64,000 nucleotides of DNA from Streptomyces eurythermus (GCF_014649115.1 NZ_BMSK01000029.1:1-64000), one strand, 5' to 3'; positions 52,660-62,442 are shown, counted from the stretch's first letter. Translations and numbers: made by a program. Notes: generated by a model not told the origin, from the sequence alone.

Positions 52660-52845
52660 GGGGCGACTCCTTTGCGTCGATGCGGGGTTCAGGCAGCGGG
52701 TGATCGGGTCATGCGGCGAGCGGCGGAGCGACCGGCAGACGCGGACGGGCGCTGGTGCGCCTACGCGTGACCGCGCGGCCGGACGGCCTGGCCCGCACCC
52801 GACCGCGAGGGTTCGGGTGCGAGGCAGGTGGTCCGGAGCAGCGGG

Positions 52846-53382
52846 TTAGAGGCCGCGGGCGTCGGCGAGGTGGGCGGCCTGGTCGACCATGCGCAGCGGG
52901 GTGCGGCCGGTGGCGAACGCGTCGTTGAAGGAGGGCACGGAGTCGACGTCGTCGCCGAACTGGCGGCGGACGGCCTCCAGGAGCACGGCGACGGCGCTGG
53001 CTTCCAGGCTGTTGTCGCCGCCGGCCTCGGCCCGGATGGCTCCGAGCATGCAGCGGGCGCCGTCCTCGTCGACCAGGACGTCCTTGCACCAGCCGCCGGT
53101 AAGCAGCCGGTGGTGCGCACGCTGCAGCAGGGCCGCGACCGGTGTCGGGTACAGCTCGGGCAGCGGGGCCGGGCCGGTGTCGGCGGGGCCGGTGACGACG
53201 TCGGCCAGGTTCACGGGCTCGATGTCGATGTGCGCGGTGTTGACCTCGTAGGCGACGGCCGCCTCGTCCAGCTTCACGGTCATCGCCGCGTCGATCAGGG
53301 TGAGGCGTTCCTCGAGGGACAGCTCCGGCGGGACAGGAGCTGCGGTGGTCGCGGTCTGTATGGCGGGATGGGTCTGAGGCAT
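52846..53382 (-). CDS. DUF6197 family protein (178 aa)
   Basis: The region LLQRAHHRLLTGGWCKDV, DEDGARCMLGAIRAEAGG and PSFNDAFATGRTPLRMV matches the DUF6197 pattern seen in Streptomyces plasmids and phages. N-terminus Pro/Thr-rich. Function unknown. Confidence 0.7.
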   Translation of the reverse strand: MPQTHPAIQTATTAAPVPPELSLEERLTLIDAAMTVKLDEAAVAYEVNTAHIDIEPVNLADVVTGPADTGPAPLPELYPTPVAALLQRAHHRLLTGGWCKDVLVDEDGARCMLGAIRAEAGGDNSLEASAVAVLLEAVRRQFGDDVDSVPSFNDAFATGRTPLRMVDQAAHLADARGL

Positions 53383-53451
53383 CGGGGGCTCCCTGGGCGT
53401 CGAAGGGCGCGGGGGCGGGGATGACGGCCTTCGACGCCGGCGGCCGGGCGG

Positions 53452-53640
53452 TCAGAGGCTGGCGATCCAGCCGGTGACGGTGCTGATGGCGCTGGTGATG
53501 ACGGGGGCGGCGCCGGTGGAGGCGAGGAAGAAGCCGAACCCTGCGCAGGTCAGGGCGGGTGCGAGGCGTACGGAGCCGCCTCGGATGAGGACGACGACGA
53601 TGATGCCGAGCAGGACGACGGCGGAGATCGATACGGCCAC
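53452..53640 (-). CDS. Small membrane protein, Spd-like (62 aa)
   Basis: GTG at 53640 with AAAGGAC upstream. Two hydrophobic helices (VVLLGIIVVVLI, then LAPALTCAGFGFFLAS) and no other domain. Immediately after the FtsK/TraB pump gene, the usual place of SpdD-type proteins in Streptomyces transfer operons. Confidence 0.6.
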   Translation of the reverse strand: MAVSISAVVLLGIIVVVLIRGGSVRLAPALTCAGFGFFLASTGAAPVITSAISTVTGWIASL

Positions 53641-53729
53641 GGGCGGTGTGTCCTTTGTAGGTGCGGGCAGGGCCCGGCCGGGTGCGGCCGGGCCCTGCGA
53701 GGGAGCTGGGCGAGGGGCGGTGGGTCGGG

Positions 53730-55877
53730 TCAGACGCCGGAGAGGTTTTTGATGGCCTCCAGTGCCTGGCGGGGGGAGGCGGCCTGCTCGAAGCGGCGGT
53801 TGCCGTTCTTGGAGCCGCGCCCGCCTCCGCCGTTGCCGCCGCCTCCGCCACCGCGCCGGTGGGAGCGGCCCTCGTCCTCGTCGCCTTCGTCGGGCTCGGG
53901 CCAGAACTCGCCGGGCCTTACGGGCTCGTTCCAGTCGAACCACAGGCCGCGCTTTTCCAGCTCGCTGATCTCGTGGTCAGTGAGCCGGTAGACCTCCTCG
54001 GGGAACAAGTCGGCGAGGTCGGTGTCGAAGTCGGCGTACAGCGACCGCATGAGGACGGCGCGGCCGTTGTCGAGGACGATGACGGCGACGCCGCCGGTGG
54101 AGACGCCGTTTTCGGGGTCGGCCTCGCCGCGCATGGCCCGCTCGATCGCGGATCCTTCGGTGCGGGAGTAGCGGGCCGGGATGGTCGGCACGTCGTACGG
54201 GTTCTCCATGGTGCCCTCCGCGGCCTTGCGGGTGGCGGCCGGTGAGCCCATGTTGAAGATCACGGGCCTGGAGTTCTGTCGCAGGTTGTCCTTCATCTCC
54301 GTGGAGAAGCCGTTGTGTGCGAACGGGCTCTGGCCGGCCGGGTTGAATCCGATGCCGTACTTCAGGCCGGTGACCGTGAGGTCGTCGCCGTCCTTCTGGA
54401 TGAACTCGCCGAAGTCCGGGTCCTGGGCGGCGGTCATGAACTCGTCCGCGTAGACGTTCAGCTGGCGGTAGGGGCAACGCGGGTCGCCCGGCTTGTAGTC
54501 GTGTGGCTGGCCGTCGTGCGGCCAGGGCATCTCGGCCCTGATCTCGCACAGGGCCTTCGCCGCCCGCAGGGAGCGGGCCATCCACAGGGCGTTCGAGCCC
54601 TGCCGGTCGATGTACCTGCCGAGCACGGTGGTCTTCTCGTCCTTGCGGACGGTGGACAGCCACACCACCTGACCGGCCAGGGACTGGGCGGCCATGTTGA
54701 TCGCGAAGAACTGGGTTTTGCCCGACCGGCTGACGCCGAGGGTGAGGCCGTGGGCCGGGGCGTTCTTGTCGTGCTGGTACACCATGGTCTTCACCGGCTG
54801 GCCGGTGATGGTGAACCCGCACACGTACATACCCTTGGCGTCCGGGGTGAGCAGCTCGCGGGTGGCGGGGAAGATCTGTGACAGCGGCGGCGTGTCGAAC
54901 GCGCTGATCAGGAACTCGCTGCCGTCGATGAGGACGAACACGCAGGAGTCGTCCTCGGGCAGGCCCAGCCCGCGGCAGACCTTGGGCAGGTCGATGCGCG
55001 GGGACTCGGTGGAGTCGGTCATCTTCGCCCGGTAAAACGTCACCCCCCGTTCGTTGTCGCGACTCTTGTGGACCAGCTCGGAGCCAGGGGCGCCGCCCTT
55101 GGGGCCGGCCACCCGGTCCACCCAGCGCTCGGCGTCAGTCGGCTGGGTACGCCGCCTCGCGTTGGCCTCGGGGGTGACGAGGGCCTCCATCCAGCCGGGT
55201 CCGCCCTGGCGGCCCGGCTGGATGGCGACGTCCGCGAGGGTGACGTCGGCGGCGGCCACGCCGAACGCGGCTCCGACGGCCTCCGGAGTCAGGCCGCTGA
55301 TGGGCCGGCCGGTCTCCGAGGCACGCAGCAGAACCGTGAGGTCGTGGCGCATGCCGGGGTGCCGGGTGGCCTTGACGATGTGGGTGCGGGCGGGCATCCC
55401 GGCGCGCTCCCACAGGATCCGGGCCTCGCGGGTGAGCGGGTCGGCGCCGTCATCCGGCTGCGCCACGCTCGGCTCCGGCGCGACCCGGGCGGGCATCAGC
55501 TGCGGGGCGGGGGCGGCGAGGGCGGGCCGGTGGCCCCGGCGGGTGTGCCGGGAGAACGGCATGACCACGAATCCGGCCGCCGCCCATCCGGCGGCGAGCA
55601 GCCCGTCGAGCCAGTAGGGGCCGAAGCCGGGAGTGTTCTTCGCGGCGACGTCGACGGCGGCGGCCAGGACCAGCGGGGACCAGCGCAGGATCTTGCGACC
55701 GGCGCCGGGCTCGTCGCTCTTGGCGGCCAGGACCCAGCCGCCGATCCCGGCGGCGCCGGCCAACTGCACCACGGTGTTGACGGGGCTGTCGGGGAAGACG
55801 TTCGGGGCCACGGCCAGCACGGGCGCGGCGAGGGTGTAAGCGAGGCGTTCGAGCGCGGCACTGCGCGGCGTGGTCAC
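53730..55877 (-). CDS. FtsK/SpoIIIE-type DNA translocase (TraB-like, 715 aa)
   Basis: N-terminal hydrophobic helices (about 15-110) anchor it in the membrane. The motor domain has Walker A GVSRSGKT (381-388) and LNVYADEFMTA as the probable Walker B. A Gly-rich, Arg-rich segment and a helical tail (about 660-715) may bind DNA. TraB-type pumps move double-stranded plasmid DNA between Streptomyces hyphae. GTG at 55877 behind AAGGAG. The presence of both this pump and a MobF relaxase is unusual. Confidence 0.8.
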   Translation of the reverse strand: MTTPRSAALERLAYTLAAPVLAVAPNVFPDSPVNTVVQLAGAAGIGGWVLAAKSDEPGAGRKILRWSPLVLAAAVDVAAKNTPGFGPYWLDGLLAAGWAAAGFVVMPFSRHTRRGHRPALAAPAPQLMPARVAPEPSVAQPDDGADPLTREARILWERAGMPARTHIVKATRHPGMRHDLTVLLRASETGRPISGLTPEAVGAAFGVAAADVTLADVAIQPGRQGGPGWMEALVTPEANARRRTQPTDAERWVDRVAGPKGGAPGSELVHKSRDNERGVTFYRAKMTDSTESPRIDLPKVCRGLGLPEDDSCVFVLIDGSEFLISAFDTPPLSQIFPATRELLTPDAKGMYVCGFTITGQPVKTMVYQHDKNAPAHGLTLGVSRSGKTQFFAINMAAQSLAGQVVWLSTVRKDEKTTVLGRYIDRQGSNALWMARSLRAAKALCEIRAEMPWPHDGQPHDYKPGDPRCPYRQLNVYADEFMTAAQDPDFGEFIQKDGDDLTVTGLKYGIGFNPAGQSPFAHNGFSTEMKDNLRQNSRPVIFNMGSPAATRKAAEGTMENPYDVPTIPARYSRTEGSAIERAMRGEADPENGVSTGGVAVIVLDNGRAVLMRSLYADFDTDLADLFPEEVYRLTDHEISELEKRGLWFDWNEPVRPGEFWPEPDEGDEDEGRSHRRGGGGGGNGGGGRGSKNGNRRFEQAASPRQALEAIKNLSGV

Positions 55878-55962
55878 CGGTGTACTCCTTCAGCAACGAG
55901 TCGGGCGGCCCCGCGAGATGTGCGGGACCGCCCGGAGCGGGGGTGGGGTGGGGGAGTGGGGG

Positions 55963-56382
55963 TCAGCGGTTGAAGAACCCGGGCTTGGGGGTCTTCTCAC
56001 GCCGGTTGGAGCGCACCTCGTCCAGCGCGCTGTAGAGCCGGGCGTGGGCGCGCCGGGTCTTGTAGGTGAGGTCGACCGTCTCCTGCGCGGACTGGGCCAG
56101 CTTGTGTACTTCCCGCGCGGCGCCGGCCAGGGCGGTGGCCACGAGGTCGGTCAGGGTGACGAACTTCGGGTCCAGTTCGGCGTTGGTGATGTCGGTGGAC
56201 ACCCCGTCGGTGTGGTCGGCGTTGTTCTGCATGCTGCGGCGCAGCCCCTGCAGTTCGACCGTGGCGTCGTCCATGGCCTTGCCGAGCTTGTCCAGCTTGG
56301 CCTGCACCGCCTTGTACCGGTTGTCGTCGTCGGCCACGACGGGCGCCGCGCTGCTGCCGCGGGGCGTGAGGGAACCGCTCAT
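55963..56382 (-). CDS. Coiled-coil transfer-operon protein (139 aa)
   Basis: Heptad-like KAVQAKLDKLGKAMDDATVEL, then DLVATALAGAAREVHKLAQ; basic end RREKTPKPGFFNR. 85 bp ahead of the pump gene on the same strand, so probably its cofactor. No family name applied. Confidence 0.6.
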   Translation of the reverse strand: MSGSLTPRGSSAAPVVADDDNRYKAVQAKLDKLGKAMDDATVELQGLRRSMQNNADHTDGVSTDITNAELDPKFVTLTDLVATALAGAAREVHKLAQSAQETVDLTYKTRRAHARLYSALDEVRSNRREKTPKPGFFNR

Positions 56383-56403
56383 CAGATGTTGTCCTCTCGG
56401 GTT

Positions 56404-58635
56404 CTAGTCGTGGTGGGCGGCGGCCGAGGCGTGCTTGAGGCCGGCGTCTTCCTTGGCGGCCATGTCCTGGCCGTAGACGCGGGCGACCTCCCTGGCCGCC
56501 ACACCGGCGGCTTCCCTGGCGAGGCCGCACTGCTCGGCACACCGCTTGGCCTGCGCCTTCATACGGCCCGCGGAATCGGCCAGGTCGGCGATCAGGTCGG
56601 TGACCTCGGTGGTGACGTTGTGGTCGCCGGCCAGATCGGCGGACATCTCCCGCAACGCGTCAGCGACCCTGCCCAAGGCCTCCATGAGGGCTTCGGCACG
56701 CTCCTGGTCGGAGGCGGCCCTGATGGCGATGTTCGCCATCTCCACCAGGTACTCGCCGAACGTGATGTCCGTCCGGTGCTGGGCCGCCAGCCCCTGATGC
56801 CCAGTACGCCTGCTGACGTGCGAACTGCTCACGCTGCTCCCTTCTGTCCTGGCGGGCCGACTGGTGCCGGGCCGCTGTGTGTGCTTCTCCGGCACGGGCG
56901 GCAGGCCCTTCACGCCGGTGGTCACGGCCGCGGGCGCATCGGGGACAATGTCCGCGTCGACGATGTCGTCCTCGTCGTTGCCGACGGGGCGCTCGGGCGG
57001 ACGGGTGGGATGCTCGGGCCACACGTACCTCGGGGTGGTGTCCTCCGCCCCGAACGGGCTGTCCGCCGTACGGCCGTGCCGCCCGGCATCGCCCGTGCCA
57101 CCGCGCTCTTTCCGGCCGGTGCGGCGGGTGCGTCCGCGCCGCCCGGTGCGGCCGGTTCCGGTGCGCCGACGCCGCTTCCGGCGCCGCTCCTTCGAGCCGC
57201 CAGACGGCCCGCCGGCGGCCTTGGACTTCTTGCCCGGCTCATCCGACGCGCCGTCCCCGCCGGCGCCCGAGGCGCCCTCAGGGCCGTCCTCGGCGGCCTT
57301 CTCGTCTTTGCCGCCGCCCGCCTTGTCCTTGTCGACCTTGTCCTTGCTGCCCTCGTCCTTGGCCGGGTCGGCCTTCTCAGTACCGTCCTCGGCGGCCTTC
57401 TTGTCAGCGCGGCGCTTGTCCCAGCGGTCCTGGATGCCTTCCATCACCGCCGCACCCAGGGTGGTGCGGTCCTCGGCAGCCTTGGCGGCCTCCCGCTTCG
57501 CCTTCTTCGCGGCCTTCCGCTCCGCTTTCGCCCGGCGCCGTTCCTCCCATTCGGTCTGCCGGTTGGCGCGGGCCTGGTCGCGATCCTTGCTGCGATCGGC
57601 GAGGTTGGCGGCCTGGTCGGCGCTGCGCCGCTGCTGCCGGGCCGTCTGGCGGGCACCAGCGCGCTCCTGGCGGCCGCGGGCCCGTTCAGCCCGCGAGCTG
57701 GTCGGCGAGTGCTGCGACGCGCCGCCGCCCTTCGAGCCACCATCGCCCTTCGAGCCGCCCTTTCCTGCCCCGGAGCTGCCCGAGCCGCCCGAACTGCCCT
57801 TGCCGGAACCGGGCTTGCCTGACCCGGAGCCTCCAGAGCCGTTCTGACGGCCTTTGGCGCCGCCGGACGGCTCATTGCCTTTGGAGCCGCCTCCACGGCC
57901 GCCAGCGGAGCGGTCAGAGCTTTTCCCGGTGCCCTTGGGCGAGTTACCTCCCCCGGAGCCACCGGACCCTTGCGTCCCCGAGCCGCGGGCGCCACCGGAG
58001 CCCCGGCCCGGGCCGCCGGAGCTGCGGCCGCCTCCCCGTGAACCGCCCCCGCCCCCGCCGCCGGCCTTCGAGCGGCCCTTGTCGACGCCCATGCCGGAGC
58101 CGGGCGACTTCATGCGGTCGGCGTCCGCTTTCCCGCGCGCCGCCGCTTTATCGCCCTTCGCTTTCATCATCGCGGCATGGAGCTTTCCGTTCCGCTCCAT
58201 CATCGCGACTTCCTGCGCGGTGCGACCCTCCAGCAGTGCGACCTTCCGCGCTATTTCCGCCTCACGGAAAGGCGCTTCGCCTTCATGCCGCGCCCGCGCC
58301 CTTTCCAGCCGGAATTCCAGCCAGTCACCGAGACGGTCGGCGAGAGACCGAGGCTGAACATATTCACCCTCCTCGCATTCACCGTCATCTTCACCGGTTT
58401 CCGCTGCCGTAATTCCTTCCGAACGCAGCGCCATTGCCGGATCCGGGGCGGCCGGAATCGGCGGCAACTGCATCGTGGTCTCCTCCGGGGACTCCGGAGG
58501 AGCCTCCGGAATGTCTTCCGGAGACGGAATGGTGTCGGAGAAATCCGGGACCGGCGGCGGCGCGTAGGTGGAATCACCCCTCCAGGGGCCGCGGACCAGG
58601 GTCCCGCTGCCGGACTCGTCGGACTCGTCGGACAC
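56404..58635 (-). CDS. Very long Gly/Ser/Lys-rich transfer protein (743 aa)
   Basis: GTG at 58635 with GGAGGGAGG 6 nt upstream; an earlier in-frame start at 58878 is rejected. Order: acidic start, a short coiled region (about 100-170), a long Gly/Ser repeat tract (about 190-330), a Lys/Arg/Ala-rich charged tract (about 330-500), a basic RRKRRRRTGTGRTGRRG cluster, then a structured C-terminal 170 residues (MANIAIRAASDQERAEALME). Probably an extended, multivalent partner of the pump. Function unknown. Confidence 0.65.
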   Translation of the reverse strand: MSDESDESGSGTLVRGPWRGDSTYAPPPVPDFSDTIPSPEDIPEAPPESPEETTMQLPPIPAAPDPAMALRSEGITAAETGEDDGECEEGEYVQPRSLADRLGDWLEFRLERARARHEGEAPFREAEIARKVALLEGRTAQEVAMMERNGKLHAAMMKAKGDKAAARGKADADRMKSPGSGMGVDKGRSKAGGGGGGGSRGGGRSSGGPGRGSGGARGSGTQGSGGSGGGNSPKGTGKSSDRSAGGRGGGSKGNEPSGGAKGRQNGSGGSGSGKPGSGKGSSGGSGSSGAGKGGSKGDGGSKGGGASQHSPTSSRAERARGRQERAGARQTARQQRRSADQAANLADRSKDRDQARANRQTEWEERRRAKAERKAAKKAKREAAKAAEDRTTLGAAVMEGIQDRWDKRRADKKAAEDGTEKADPAKDEGSKDKVDKDKAGGGKDEKAAEDGPEGASGAGGDGASDEPGKKSKAAGGPSGGSKERRRKRRRRTGTGRTGRRGRTRRTGRKERGGTGDAGRHGRTADSPFGAEDTTPRYVWPEHPTRPPERPVGNDEDDIVDADIVPDAPAAVTTGVKGLPPVPEKHTQRPGTSRPARTEGSSVSSSHVSRRTGHQGLAAQHRTDITFGEYLVEMANIAIRAASDQERAEALMEALGRVADALREMSADLAGDHNVTTEVTDLIADLADSAGRMKAQAKRCAEQCGLAREAAGVAAREVARVYGQDMAAKEDAGLKHASAAAHHD

Positions 58636-58763
58636 GGTGCACCTCCCTCCAGGGGACTTGACAGACAGTGGGGTCTCGTGTGCACGCGCGTGCACGTGCA
58701 CGTGTGCACGCTTTACGCGCGCGAGGCCCCGCCGGAGCCCGGCGGGGCCTTCGTTGATGACCT

Positions 58764-59072
58764 TCAGTGACGCGGGCCGTGCTGCTCCAGCACCTGCTGC
58801 GCGTACTGCATGAGGTGGTTCCACAGCCTCGCGTCGCCTGCTGCCCGCTTGTCGACCGCGAGCATGAACAGGCGGCACACGCTGGTGAATCCGCCAAGGA
58901 CGTCATTGCGTCCGGCTTTGACGTCCTTGCTGATACGGGACCGAGTAACGCGGAGCCAGAATTCCATCCGGCCGATCTCGCCTCGGCTTTCGATCGCCTT
59001 GCGCTCCTCCTGCTTCAGCCAGTCGTTCCGCCCTTGAACGGAGCGTTCGATCCTGGTGAGGGGGCGCGTCAC
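58764..59072 (-). CDS. Hypothetical 102-aa helical protein
   Basis: GTG overlaps the upstream stop by 4 bp. Strongly helical and charged with GRMEFWLRVTRSRIS and WNHLMQYAQQVLEQ. Adjacent to the transfer module; function unknown. Confidence 0.6.
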   Translation of the reverse strand: MTRPLTRIERSVQGRNDWLKQEERKAIESRGEIGRMEFWLRVTRSRISKDVKAGRNDVLGGFTSVCRLFMLAVDKRAAGDARLWNHLMQYAQQVLEQHGPRH

Positions 59073-59545
59073 GCCGACTCCCTGTTACCCAGGTCGTAAA
59101 TCGACGCGGGTTCACCATAGCCGAGATTCCGGCTGTGCGCACCCTGCTGCTGCGGGTCGGGCGCAGCCTGGAGCTGCGGCGGGTTCTTCTTCCGCTGCTT
59201 TTCCAGCTCCTTTTCTTTCCTTTCCCTCACCGTATTCACAACGGCTTCGTCGTGGGCTCGGCGCTTATAGGCGCTCTTTTCCAGGCCCTCGGTGAGGTTC
59301 TTCAGGTTTTTCAGGACGTTTCCGAGGGCCCTTTCGACGGGCAGCGCGCGCAGCCTGGCGTGGTACCAGCGGTCGCCCTCCACGTGGGTGTCGCGCAGGT
59401 GGACCTGGGTCTCGATCGCGAGGGTCTCCAGGTTCTTGCCGATGTCCAGCAGGACCCGCTGAACGTCGGCCAGGTACCGGGCGGTTGCCTCCGGGTTCTG
59501 CGCGACGTCGCGCAGGGGGGAGTGGGTGGGGTCGGTGCTGTTCAC
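59069..59545 (-). CDS. Hypothetical 158-aa coiled-coil protein
   Basis: GTG start. Long amphipathic helix (ARYLADVQRVLLDIGKNLE; LGNVLKNLKNLTEGLEK) and a Lys/Gln-rich linker. Likely oligomeric. Next to the coiled-coil/membrane protein; may interact with it. Confidence 0.6.
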   Translation of the reverse strand: MNSTDPTHSPLRDVAQNPEATARYLADVQRVLLDIGKNLETLAIETQVHLRDTHVEGDRWYHARLRALPVERALGNVLKNLKNLTEGLEKSAYKRRAHDEAVVNTVRERKEKELEKQRKKNPPQLQAAPDPQQQGAHSRNLGYGEPASIYDLGNRESA

Positions 59546-59660
59546 GGCGGGGATTCCCTCCTGGTGTACTGGGTGGAGCTGGGACTGCTTCCGGCAGTCG
59601 CAGCGAGGGCCAGCCCGCTTGCCTCGGGCTGGCCCTCACTGGTGTGTGCCGGACGGCTGA

Positions 59661-59825
59661 TCAGAAGCGCCACTTGCGCAGCAGCTGGGACGGGTGGCAT
59701 CGCCAGCAGGCCGGCCCGTGGTCCGGGCCGGTCCACCCGTGGCCGAGGTAGGCGAGCGTCGCGGGGATCGCCAGGACGGTGAAGGACACGGTCAGGGCGC
59801 TGACCACGTACAGCCAGACGGGCAT
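59661..59825 (-). CDS. Small membrane protein with CxxC (54 aa)
   Basis: ATG at 59825 behind GAGGAG. MPVWLYVVSALTVSFTVLAI is one membrane helix; ACWRCHPSQLL after it has a CxxCH. Too short for family assignment. Confidence 0.6.
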   Translation of the reverse strand: MPVWLYVVSALTVSFTVLAIPATLAYLGHGWTGPDHGPACWRCHPSQLLRKWRF

Positions 59826-59924
59826 GGAGAACTCCTCATTGGATGCCCGCGGATGAGCGGGGCGGGGCGGTGCTGCGCCTCCAGGGCGGGGCGCTTCACG
59901 GTGGCTGTTTGGGGCACCGTGATC

Positions 59925-61964
59925 TCACGAGACCTTGCGGAAGCGGGCCCGTGCGATCTCAAGGCGGCGGCCGGCGGTAGCGCGTGAGACGCCGAGGATG
60001 TCCTTGGCTTCGTCGACTGAGACGGTGTCCGCACCCTGGCGCCGGTACATGAGACTGAGCAGTGAGGTGATCTGCCCCTCGATCTCAGCGTCCCGGGCGA
60101 GCGCAGGGCGGCCGGTCTCAGCCGAGCGCAGCGGGACCGGAGTCGCGCCGCCGCCCGCAGAGGCTGTCTCACGCTCTGACGTGCGCGTCTCACTCGTGTG
60201 AGACGTCGTCTCAGTCGTACTCACCGGGTCGCTCGTCTCAGTGGAACCGGTCTCAAGCTCCCGGCGCGTCTCACTCTCGCCCGTCTCAGCAACGAGTGCT
60301 GGGGCGGTGCGAGGGTGGGGAACCGTCTCACCGAAGCCGGTGAGATCGGCGGCCCGGGTGTGCTCGGTCTCACCGGCGGGCGCGGTGCGCGTGGTCTCAT
60401 CCGGCCCGGCGCCGCCCGCGGTGCCGGTCTCACCGGAGTCCGTCTCGCTGGGCTCCTTGGTGATCTGATGGATGCGCCACATCACCCACGGAGCGATGGC
60501 GGCGACGCCGACGATGAGCCACCACAGCGGGTGCCCCTTCTTGTCGACCCCGACCAGTCCGGCGGCCGCGAGGTGGTAGATCGCGTTCGCGGCGACCATG
60601 AGGACCAGCGCGCCCGCGACGTCGCGGTGCCGGCGGAACGCCTGCACGACGTAGACGTCGATCGCCAGTGGCAGCGCCCAGGCCACCTGCCAAGGCCAGC
60701 CGCTCAGCTTGGCCAGGGCGAACTCGCCGGAGGCGGTGAGGACAATGGTGGCCCCCAGGGCGATCCTGGGTCCCCACGTGTTGACCACGTTCTTCGTCTT
60801 CTCCTGCCGGGCGATGAGCGCCTGGGCCCGGGCGACCTCCTCGCGGGTGGCCTCCAGCTCCACCCATACCGACTCCTGCTCGGCACGGGCACGGGAGAGG
60901 GCCTGCTCGGCTTCCCGCTTGGCGTCGGCGACCAGGCGGCCCGCCTCCTTCTCGGCCGCCGTGATCCGCTCGGCGGCGGCGGCCTCCGCGCTGGAGATGG
61001 CGCCGGCGGCCTTGGCCTCCGCGATCGAACGGACCCTCAGGACGTCCTCTTCCGCACGGGCCTGCGCCTCTTCGAGGACCTGCCGCGCCTCGCCCCGCGT
61101 GTCATCGGCGTCCTGCTCCGCCTCGCGCAGCACCTCGTCGGCCTGGCCGCGGGCCTGGTCCAGGATCCTCGCCGCATCCTCTTCAGCCCTCACCATCTCC
61201 TCACGGGCCTGAGTGCGCAGCTGCTCGGCGTCCTTCTCCGCCTGCTGACGCATCTCGGCCGCGGCCTCACGGCGGGCACGAGCGTCGTCCTCGGCGGCGG
61301 CCACCAGGTCGGCGGCCCGCTGCTTAGCCTCCTTCACCAGGTGCTCGGCGTGCTCGGCGGTGGCGTCGACCTCGGCCTGGACGCGGTCCTTGTTCTGTTC
61401 GGCCTCGGTGCGGATCTGCTCGGCGCGCACGCGGGCGGCCTCCACGATCCGGGTGGCCTCCGCTTCGGCCTCGGCCTGGAGCTTCTGCGCCGTCTGGCGG
61501 CGGCGGGCGAGGGTCTGCTCGGCCGCCGCCAGGTCACCGTCGGCGATCGTGCGGGCGCGCTGCACGGTCTCCTCGGCCGCCGCGATCTGTTCCTCGGTGA
61601 GCTTGCGGATCCGCTCGGCCTGGTCCTTGGCGACGGCGAGGATGCTGTCCGCTTCCACCTGCGCCTTGTGCACGGTGCTGTCGGCGTCGGCGGTCTGCCG
61701 ACGGGCCTGCTCCAGCAGTGCCTCGGCCTCGGTGCGGGCGGCGGCCAAGAGCTGGTCGGCCTCCGCGCGGGCGGCGGTCACGATCGCTTCGGGGTCGGCT
61801 TCCGTCACCGTCGCGGTGCGGGCGGGGGCGGGCTCGGTGGCCGCCACCGCGGTGCCGGCGGCCGCGCTCGCGCCGCCCGTCGTCGCCGTGGAGACCACGG
61901 TGGTCTTGGCCCTGGTCGTCGTTGTCTTGGCGGCAGCCTTGCGCGACTGTCGTCGGGTACTCAC
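59925..61964 (-). CDS. Coiled coil - membrane - HTH fusion protein (679 aa)
   Basis: GTG at 61964. Residues 55-400 are an almost unbroken coiled coil of EAEA/RAEA repeats (DivIVA/Scy-like style). About 405-490 holds several membrane helices with LAKLSGWPWQVAWALPLAIDV and YVVQAFRRHRDVAG, the DUF2637/SpdB-type pattern. The Glu/Thr-rich linker leads to a C-terminal HTH (SVDEAKDILGVSRATAGRRL). A coiled-coil scaffold, Spd-like membrane part and DNA-binding end in one chain is unusual. It may couple plasmid spread to hyphal-tip or septum machinery (inference). Confidence 0.75.
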   Translation of the reverse strand: MSTRRQSRKAAAKTTTTRAKTTVVSTATTGGASAAAGTAVAATEPAPARTATVTEADPEAIVTAARAEADQLLAAARTEAEALLEQARRQTADADSTVHKAQVEADSILAVAKDQAERIRKLTEEQIAAAEETVQRARTIADGDLAAAEQTLARRRQTAQKLQAEAEAEATRIVEAARVRAEQIRTEAEQNKDRVQAEVDATAEHAEHLVKEAKQRAADLVAAAEDDARARREAAAEMRQQAEKDAEQLRTQAREEMVRAEEDAARILDQARGQADEVLREAEQDADDTRGEARQVLEEAQARAEEDVLRVRSIAEAKAAGAISSAEAAAAERITAAEKEAGRLVADAKREAEQALSRARAEQESVWVELEATREEVARAQALIARQEKTKNVVNTWGPRIALGATIVLTASGEFALAKLSGWPWQVAWALPLAIDVYVVQAFRRHRDVAGALVLMVAANAIYHLAAAGLVGVDKKGHPLWWLIVGVAAIAPWVMWRIHQITKEPSETDSGETGTAGGAGPDETTRTAPAGETEHTRAADLTGFGETVPHPRTAPALVAETGESETRRELETGSTETSDPVSTTETTSHTSETRTSERETASAGGGATPVPLRSAETGRPALARDAEIEGQITSLLSLMYRRQGADTVSVDEAKDILGVSRATAGRRLEIARARFRKVS

Positions 61965-62055
61965 GGACGGGGGGTCCTTTCTGCTGTACGCCGGCCTCGG
62001 CCGCCGTCCCAGAGGATGAGGCGGCGGCCGGGGCCGGATGCGGGGGCTGTGCGGG

Positions 62056-62442
62056 TCAGTCGCGCCGGGACGACAGCTCGAGACGGGCGGGCAGCGTGCC
62101 GCTGTCCTGTCCGAGATGCTGGCGCAGCCAGGCGACGGCGGCCGGGGTCATCGCCCCGGTGTCCGGCTCGCTCAGCGGCGCGGTGTCGATGTCGTGCATC
62201 GCGTCCGTGGCCGGGAGCAGCCGCATGTAGTCGGGGTCGACTCCGGCGAGGGCACGGTTGCCGCTCAACTCGGTCAGGTCGTAGAGGACCTTGCCGGTGA
62301 CGGCGTGGATCCAGGACCGTTCCACCCGGGCGACGAAGGTGTGGCCGGGAAGCCCGAGCCAGAACCGTTCGACGTCGCGGAACAGGACGATGTCGCCCTT
62401 GATGTAGGTGACCTTCGGGCGGGTGGCCTGCGACTGGGTCAT
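62056..62442 (-). CDS. Hypothetical 128-aa protein
   Basis: ATG at 62442. Beta-rich first half (TYIKGDIVLFRDVERFWL, FVARVERSWIHAVTGKVLYDL) and an acidic second half. Short conserved Streptomyces-style protein; no function. Confidence 0.6.
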   Translation of the reverse strand: MTQSQATRPKVTYIKGDIVLFRDVERFWLGLPGHTFVARVERSWIHAVTGKVLYDLTELSGNRALAGVDPDYMRLLPATDAMHDIDTAPLSEPDTGAMTPAAVAWLRQHLGQDSGTLPARLELSSRRD

